In this document: piece after piece, positions 6,501 to 9,321 of the stretch
Layout: each line of letters opens with the position of its first letter
Position numbering within the stretch: position 1 is the first letter of the stretch
Assembly (NCBI GenBank): GCA_903953615.1
Contig: CAJBKH010000172.1
Location: 1 to 9,321, forward strand
Length of the DNA: 9,321 nt
Direction of reading: 5' to 3'
DNA from: an uncultured Bacteroidota bacterium
GTDB taxonomy: Bacteria > Bacteroidota > Bacteroidia > NS11-12g > UBA955
Notes under the pieces: generated by a model
Database searches by the model: none
Seen by the model: the letters and a program-made list of their open reading frames with translations, nothing else
Told to the model about the DNA's origin: nothing
Made by a program: the position numbers and the translations under genes

Positions 6501-7874
6501 GTTGCTTCACTAGGTTTTATACCAATGGCATTTAGTACAAGTGCAGGCGCTGAAGTTCAAAAACCTTTGGCAACGGTTGTTATTGGTGGCTTATTTTCTT
6601 CTACGCTGTTGACGCTTTTTGTGCTTCCAGTTCTTTACAGTTTGTTTTATCAAAAAAGAAAAAAGAAGATGAAAATAAATACTACCGCAAATACTTTGTT
6701 ATTGCTCATATTTTCAATGATTGGTTTTAATGCAAAAGCACAAACAAACACATTGACTTTACAAAATGCATTGGACTTAGCAACAAAAAATTACCCAGCT
6801 ATTCAGCAAGCAACATTGCAAACTCAGCAACAACAGGCACTCACAGGCACAGCTACCATTTTAGAACCTTTTAATATCAATACCGGTTTAGGCCAAATAA
6901 ATAGCAATGTGTTTGATTACAATATAGGCGTAGCACAGGGCTTTAAATTGCCCAATGCTTACAAGGCAGAGAAAAATTTATTGAAACAAAATGTATCCGT
7001 TGCAAAATCTTACGAAACTGTTACAAAAAATGAATTGATAAAAAATGTTTCCAACGCTTATTACAATTGGTTATTCAGTTGGCAGGAGTATAGTTTGCTA
7101 TTACAAACCGATAGTATTTTTGCCGACTATGAAAAGTATGCCAACAAAAAATACCAAGTAGGCGAAAGCAATAAATTAGAAAAAATAAATGCAACCCTGC
7201 AACACAAAGATTTGATTTTGCAATTGGCACAAGCCAAAACAAAGGTTTCATTTTATTTAACAGACCTGCAAAAGTGGATGTGTACAAGTGAACAATACAA
7301 AGCACCATTACAGTTTACCCAATTACCCGAAATTAATTTAAACGACACAAGTTTGGTAAACAAACATCCAGTATTACAATTTTTACAACAACAAGTAACA
7401 GCAAAAGAGCTAGCCATTAAAGCAGAAAAAGCAAAAGGGCAACCCTCATTTAATTTGGGTGTAAATGCACAGTCCTTGGACAAAGCAAAATATTTTTATT
7501 ATGGTGGTGTAGGTGTCAATATTCCCTTATTTAAAAATGGTGTAAAGGCAAGAACACAAGCCGCCAAGTTTGAATCCGAAATTGCAAAAAAAGAATTGGA
7601 TAAAACACAACAAGAAATTTCAACCCTTTTTTTACAGCAAAATCAGTTGCAGCAACAAAGTTTACAACAGTTGAAATATTATCAAACTGAAGGTTTGCCA
7701 ATGGCTGAAAGCATTATCAATGCTGCACAACTCAGCTATAAGTCAGGTGATATTGGCTACATTGAATACATTCAAAACATTAAGGATGCAATCAAAATAA
7801 AAACCGATTATTTGGCTGCCATTAATAGCTACAACCAAACCATTATCCAACTTAACTATTTATTAAATCGCTAA
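3561..7874 (+). CDS. CzcA-like heavy-metal RND efflux pump fused to a TolC/CzcC-like outer-membrane channel
   Basis: A 1437-residue two-part protein. Residues 1-1036 form a complete HME-RND pump: TM1 near 13-33, porter entry ALPDVTNNQVQV, and the proton-relay helix DFGLIVDGAVIVVES (400-414; Asp400, Asp406, Glu413). The substrate loop reads QPIQMRFNELIAG (665-677), like CzcA, whereas CusA has a Met there (IDMLSTG). This favours divalent Zn/Co/Cd/Ni-type export over Cu(I)/Ag(I). Residues 1061-1437 are an outer-membrane-factor domain (LTLQNALDLATKNYPAIQQA onward) with long helices and a typical ending. Between them (1037-1060) lies a signal-peptide-like segment. I start at ATG 3561 because MINKIIHFSVNNKLITG is the family-like N terminus; the frame also contains ATG 3504, whose extra 19 residues look like translated leader. 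The adaptor gene follows 13 bases later. Such fusions are known in Bacteroidota. Confidence 0.93.
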   Translation: MINKIIHFSVNNKLITGVLLSIFVLWGIYSFTQLSVDALPDVTNNQVQVITNSPNLATQEVEQFITYPLETEFKSLQGLVELRSTSRSGLSVITIVFKDNMPSNITRQLVAEKIKIGTEQIPKEYGTPEIAPPTTGLGEIYQYVIVPKKGYEDKFSSTDLRTVQDWIIKRQLLGTEGIVDISSFGGKLKQYEVSVKPERLAAMNLTLIDVYNALQKNNSNTGGSYIDKGPNIYFIRGEGLIEKLDDINNIVVANANGIPVLIKDIGTVDFGFAPRYGAMTRNGKGETVGGVVLMQKGENAVRVIERVKEKMKTIEKYLPEGLGIDVFVDRTKLIDRTISTVSINLLEGALIVIFVLVVFLGNFRAGLIVASVIPLAMLFAVAMMNLFGVSANLMSMGALDFGLIVDGAVIVVESLLHKFSTQFRNQKLSQTQMDAEVTDGSSKIMSSAVFGQIIILIVYIPIFALSGIEGKMFTPMAQTVSFAIVGALLLSITYVPLMSSLFLNKKIAAKDTLTDRAIKWLVSKYQPALNRIIKFRVAVIAGAVFIFVLSIFVFNSLGGEFIPELDEGDFATNYTIRQGSSLPQTIEVGTQLEKIALTFPEVKEAVSKIGTSEVPTDPMPIESADLLMVLKDKKEWTSAKDKEELAEKMNEKMSEIPGVNLSFEQPIQMRFNELIAGVKSDIAIKIFGDDLDKLFAKGNEVSKLVSNIKGLTDIKVEQIVGMPQLVVKYDRSKIAQYGLNISDVNATLNTAYAGGYAGVVYEGEKKFDLVVRIAKSANTDADALRALLIPLPNGKQIPLNEIADVNFISSPAQISRDDAERRIVIEANVRGRDVESVVKEIQEVLDAKLKLPEGYYVAYGGQFKNLQEAKNRLIIAVPVALLIIFFLLFLTFRSTKEALIIFSAIPLAAIGGILALWMRGMNFSISAGVGFIALFGVAVLNGIVLISYYNRLKEEGEEDITNRILKGSAARLQPVLATAAVASLGFIPMAFSTSAGAEVQKPLATVVIGGLFSSTLLTLFVLPVLYSLFYQKRKKKMKINTTANTLLLLIFSMIGFNAKAQTNTLTLQNALDLATKNYPAIQQATLQTQQQQALTGTATILEPFNINTGLGQINSNVFDYNIGVAQGFKLPNAYKAEKNLLKQNVSVAKSYETVTKNELIKNVSNAYYNWLFSWQEYSLLLQTDSIFADYEKYANKKYQVGESNKLEKINATLQHKDLILQLAQAKTKVSFYLTDLQKWMCTSEQYKAPLQFTQLPEINLNDTSLVNKHPVLQFLQQQVTAKELAIKAEKAKGQPSFNLGVNAQSLDKAKYFYYGGVGVNIPLFKNGVKARTQAAKFESEIAKKELDKTQQEISTLFLQQNQLQQQSLQQLKYYQTEGLPMAESIINAAQLSYKSGDIGYIEYIQNIKDAIKIKTDYLAAINSYNQTIIQLNYLLNR
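6669..6740 (+). other. Internal signal-peptide-like linker between pump and channel domains
   Basis: Right after the last pump helix and a basic run (YQKRKKK), the fused protein reads MKINTTANTLLLLIFSMIGFNAKA then Gln. It has a charged start, hydrophobic core and AKA cleavage site, as in a stand-alone outer-membrane factor. RND pumps end in the cytoplasm, so this segment is topologically needed to carry the channel domain across the membrane, and signal peptidase I could cut after residue 1060. The internal ATG, preceded by purine-rich AAAAAGAAG, could also serve as an extra translation start. Confidence 0.65.
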
Positions 7875-7887
7875 AATAATTTCAAAA

Positions 7888-9057
7888 ATGAAAAATATAT
7901 TTATCATCATAATTACTTTGTTTTTTGCAATTACATCTTGCAAAAACAAAGCAACCGAAACCAAAGCAGAAACATCAACAAAAGATACTACCGCAACAAA
8001 AGAAGAACCAACTGTAACCGAAGTGGAACTAACAGACGACCAGATAAAAGCAATAGATTTAGAAACAGGCAGCATTGAACAGCGCAACTTAAAATCTACC
8101 ATTAAAGTAAATGGCAAATTAATGTTGCCTCCTCAAAACCAAGCACAGGTAAGTATTTTAACAGGTGGCATTGTAAAATCAATTGACGTAACCGAAGGCT
8201 CATTTGTAAAGCAAGGACAAACATTGGCAACAATTGTAAATAACGAAGTAATACAATTGCAGCAGGACTATTTAGAAAATAAATCTCAATTGGTTTATCT
8301 GCAAGCAGAATTTAAACGCCAAAAAGAATTGCAGGAAGATAGAATTAATGCTACTAAAACTTTGCAACAAGTGCAAAACGAACTAAGCATGGCACAAGCA
8401 AAACAAAAAGGATTGCAAACAAAATTGGAATTGCAGGGCATCAATGCAACCAATATTAGCACAACAAATTTTACAAATCGTATTGCAGTAACAGCACCTA
8501 TCAGTGGCTTTATCCATCACATCAATTTAACGATGGGCAAGTTTGCAGATGCCAATACAATCTTGTTTGACATTGTGGATAATCGTTTCCTGCATTTGGA
8601 TTTGACACTTTTTGAAAAAGATATTTCCAAAGTAAAAATTGGCGACAAAATAATGTTTACCGATGCAAACGATGCAAGCCATACCCACTCTGCAACCATT
8701 TTTTCATTAAACAAATCTTTTGAAGATAACCAGCAAGCTATTTTAGCCCATGCAAAAATTGACGAGCAAACTGAAACCCTTTTACCAGGAATGTATGTAG
8801 AAGCAAGAATACAAATTGATAATTACAAAACCAATGCCTTACCAAATGAAGCTGTTGTAAGCAATGGCGATGAACATTATATTTATGTTGAAACAAAAAA
8901 GAACCATTACACACAAATAGCCGTTAAAATTGGTGTAAGCGATATGGGATTCACCGAAATATTGCCTTTAGAAGAAATACCAGGCAATGCAAAAGTGGTA
9001 ACAAAAGGAGCTTATTATTTATTATCACAACTTACAAAAGGAAACGGCGAAGAGTAA
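7888..9057 (+). CDS. CzcB/CusB-like periplasmic adaptor lipoprotein of the RND efflux system
   Basis: A 389-residue membrane-fusion protein linking the inner-membrane pump to the outer-membrane channel. A lipobox (ITSC, Cys18) indicates a lipid anchor. After a Thr/Lys/Glu-rich linker (19-47) comes the first half of the lipoyl domain (GGIVKSIDVTEGSFVKQGQTLATI, 93-116), a coiled-coil hairpin (about 119-184, rich in Gln, Glu, Lys and Leu), the second lipoyl half (VTAPISGFIHHINLTMGKFA, 201-220), a beta-barrel, and a membrane-proximal domain with LPGMYVEARI (299-308). The N-terminal linker has no Met or His, unlike the Met cluster of CusB, which agrees with the CzcA-like pump motifs. No DUF3347 or YHS domain is fused at the C terminus. 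It starts 13 bases after the pump and ends 17 bases before the methyltransferase stump: one operon. Confidence 0.93.
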   Translation: MKNIFIIIITLFFAITSCKNKATETKAETSTKDTTATKEEPTVTEVELTDDQIKAIDLETGSIEQRNLKSTIKVNGKLMLPPQNQAQVSILTGGIVKSIDVTEGSFVKQGQTLATIVNNEVIQLQQDYLENKSQLVYLQAEFKRQKELQEDRINATKTLQQVQNELSMAQAKQKGLQTKLELQGINATNISTTNFTNRIAVTAPISGFIHHINLTMGKFADANTILFDIVDNRFLHLDLTLFEKDISKVKIGDKIMFTDANDASHTHSATIFSLNKSFEDNQQAILAHAKIDEQTETLLPGMYVEARIQIDNYKTNALPNEAVVSNGDEHYIYVETKKNHYTQIAVKIGVSDMGFTEILPLEEIPGNAKVVTKGAYYLLSQLTKGNGEE

Positions 9058-9074
9058 TTATTAAATAAAAAATC

Positions 9075-9260
9075 ATGGAAAGCAAAAAACAACATTGGGA
9101 AAATGTATTTACCACTAAAGCGTCCAACGAAGTAAGTTGGTTTCAAGAGTACCCAAAAACTTCTATGGAGTTTTTACAGCTTTTTAAGTTACTGCTAACC
9201 GCCAACATAATTGATATTGGCGGCGGACAATTAAAAGTTCGTGTTTTCGGTAAGAAATGA
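9075..9260 (+). pseudogene. Truncated class I SAM-dependent methyltransferase, cut by repeat copy 2
   Basis: The frame begins MESKKQHWENVFTTKASNEV, SWFQEYPKTSMEFL and reaches IIDIGGG (45-51), the SAM-binding motif I of Rossmann-fold methyltransferases. At that point, near base 9227-9230, the second repeat copy begins and the last ten residues (QLKVRVFGKK) are encoded by repeat sequence. Intact relatives are around 200 residues, so all later SAM and substrate motifs are gone and the product cannot be active. The start fits: HWENVYxxK...EVSW near the N terminus is typical of these small methyltransferases. It is the last gene of the efflux operon. Its original substrate is unknown, although related genes are seen beside metal-resistance genes. 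The break marks one edge of the rearrangement. Confidence 0.85.
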
Positions 9261-9321
9261 CAAAAACCTCACGCAAAAACAACAAAGGACCCACGATTTA
9301 ACGTAAGTCCTTGATTTTCAT
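9230..9321. repeat. Long direct repeat, copy 2 (putative att region, continues past window)
   Basis: Second copy of 2175..2277, same orientation, starting at ATTAAA inside the methyltransferase gene and identical to copy 1 over the final stretch AAAGGACCC to TTTTCAT. It has a single AACCTCACGCA where copy 1 has two. The window ends at the base matching 2277, two bases short of where the tRNA-Met 3' end begins in copy 1. Whether a full tRNA, another 3' fragment or something else follows cannot be seen. Confidence 0.85.
9271..9312 (-). terminator. Terminator-like hairpin in repeat copy 2
   Basis: The same hairpin as in copy 1: arms 9285..9295 and 9302..9312, 6-base loop, fully paired with two G-U pairs only on the minus strand, followed there by TTGTTGTTTTT. 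It would terminate transcription from a tRNA gene lying to the right of the window. On the plus strand it has two A-C mismatches and only TTGATTTT after it, so it is a poor terminator for the efflux operon. Confidence 0.5.

Larger units (their letters stand above)
2279..9321. mobile_element. Inferred ~7-kb genomic island between two tRNA-flank direct repeats
   Basis: Inferred unit bounded on the left by the tRNA-Met 3' fragment and repeat copy 1, and on the right by repeat copy 2, which interrupts a methyltransferase gene and runs to the window edge. It contains gene debris at the left end and a full RND efflux operon. No integrase, excisionase, transposase or relaxase is visible, so if it moved as a unit it was mobilised in trans, or the integrase part was lost by deletion. 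Alternatives are a duplication of the tRNA flank by recombination, or one segment of a larger tandem array of islands. Confidence 0.4.

Noticed and set aside
3758..8714. Minus-strand open frames inside the pump and adaptor genes
   Set aside because: All lie antisense to strongly supported coding sequence and show no recognisable domains.
2175..9321. Repeats as ends of an insertion sequence or composite transposon
   Set aside because: No transposase, no terminal inverted repeats and no target duplication are visible; the adjoining tRNA fragment favours a site-specific att explanation.
1..9321. CRISPR array, rRNA, riboswitch or origin
   Set aside because: No regularly spaced repeats, rRNA-like stretches, conserved riboswitch folds or iteron/DnaA clusters were seen.

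Overview
The window looks like accessory DNA from an AT-rich member of the Bacteroidota. Four things point there: a promoter with the Bacteroidetes -7 box TAnnTTTG and a TTTG box 19 bp upstream, the families DUF3347 and DUF6660-like, a CzcA-type RND pump fused to its own outer-membrane channel, and the lack of clear Shine-Dalgarno sequences. I cannot name the genus. Almost everything recognisable concerns metal tolerance.

Left block (1..2107, minus strand): a metal operon read from right to left. It has a small secreted Cys/His-rich protein, a secreted DUF3347 protein, and the first 387 residues of a CopA-like multicopper oxidase that runs off the left edge. The oxidase and its Met-rich stretch point to copper.

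Junction (2175..2320): a ~100-bp sequence that recurs at the right edge (9230..9321), followed directly by the 3' half of a tRNA-Met(CAT) on the minus strand. The repeat contains a hairpin plus T-tract on the minus strand, as expected of the terminator of that tRNA. This looks like an integration (att) junction at a tRNA gene.

Gene debris (2321..3012): a 46-residue ORF, an apparently frameshifted small reading frame with a PepSY-like tail, a strong intrinsic terminator, and a 42-residue stump of a COG4705-type membrane protein.

Right block (3109..9260, plus strand): a well-formed promoter drives a second small secreted Cys/His-rich protein, then a 1437-residue CzcA-like pump with a TolC/CzcC-like channel fused to its C terminus, a CzcB-like lipoprotein adaptor, and a SAM-methyltransferase cut off just after its GGG motif by the second repeat copy. 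Adaptor, pump and channel together make a complete tripartite efflux system. Pump motifs favour divalent cations (Zn/Co/Cd/Ni type) over Cu(I)/Ag(I), unlike the copper-type left block.

Overall reading (inference): two metal-resistance modules accreted next to each other at one tRNA-Met site. Each opens with the same kind of small Cys/His-rich exported protein. No integrase or transposase gene is visible.
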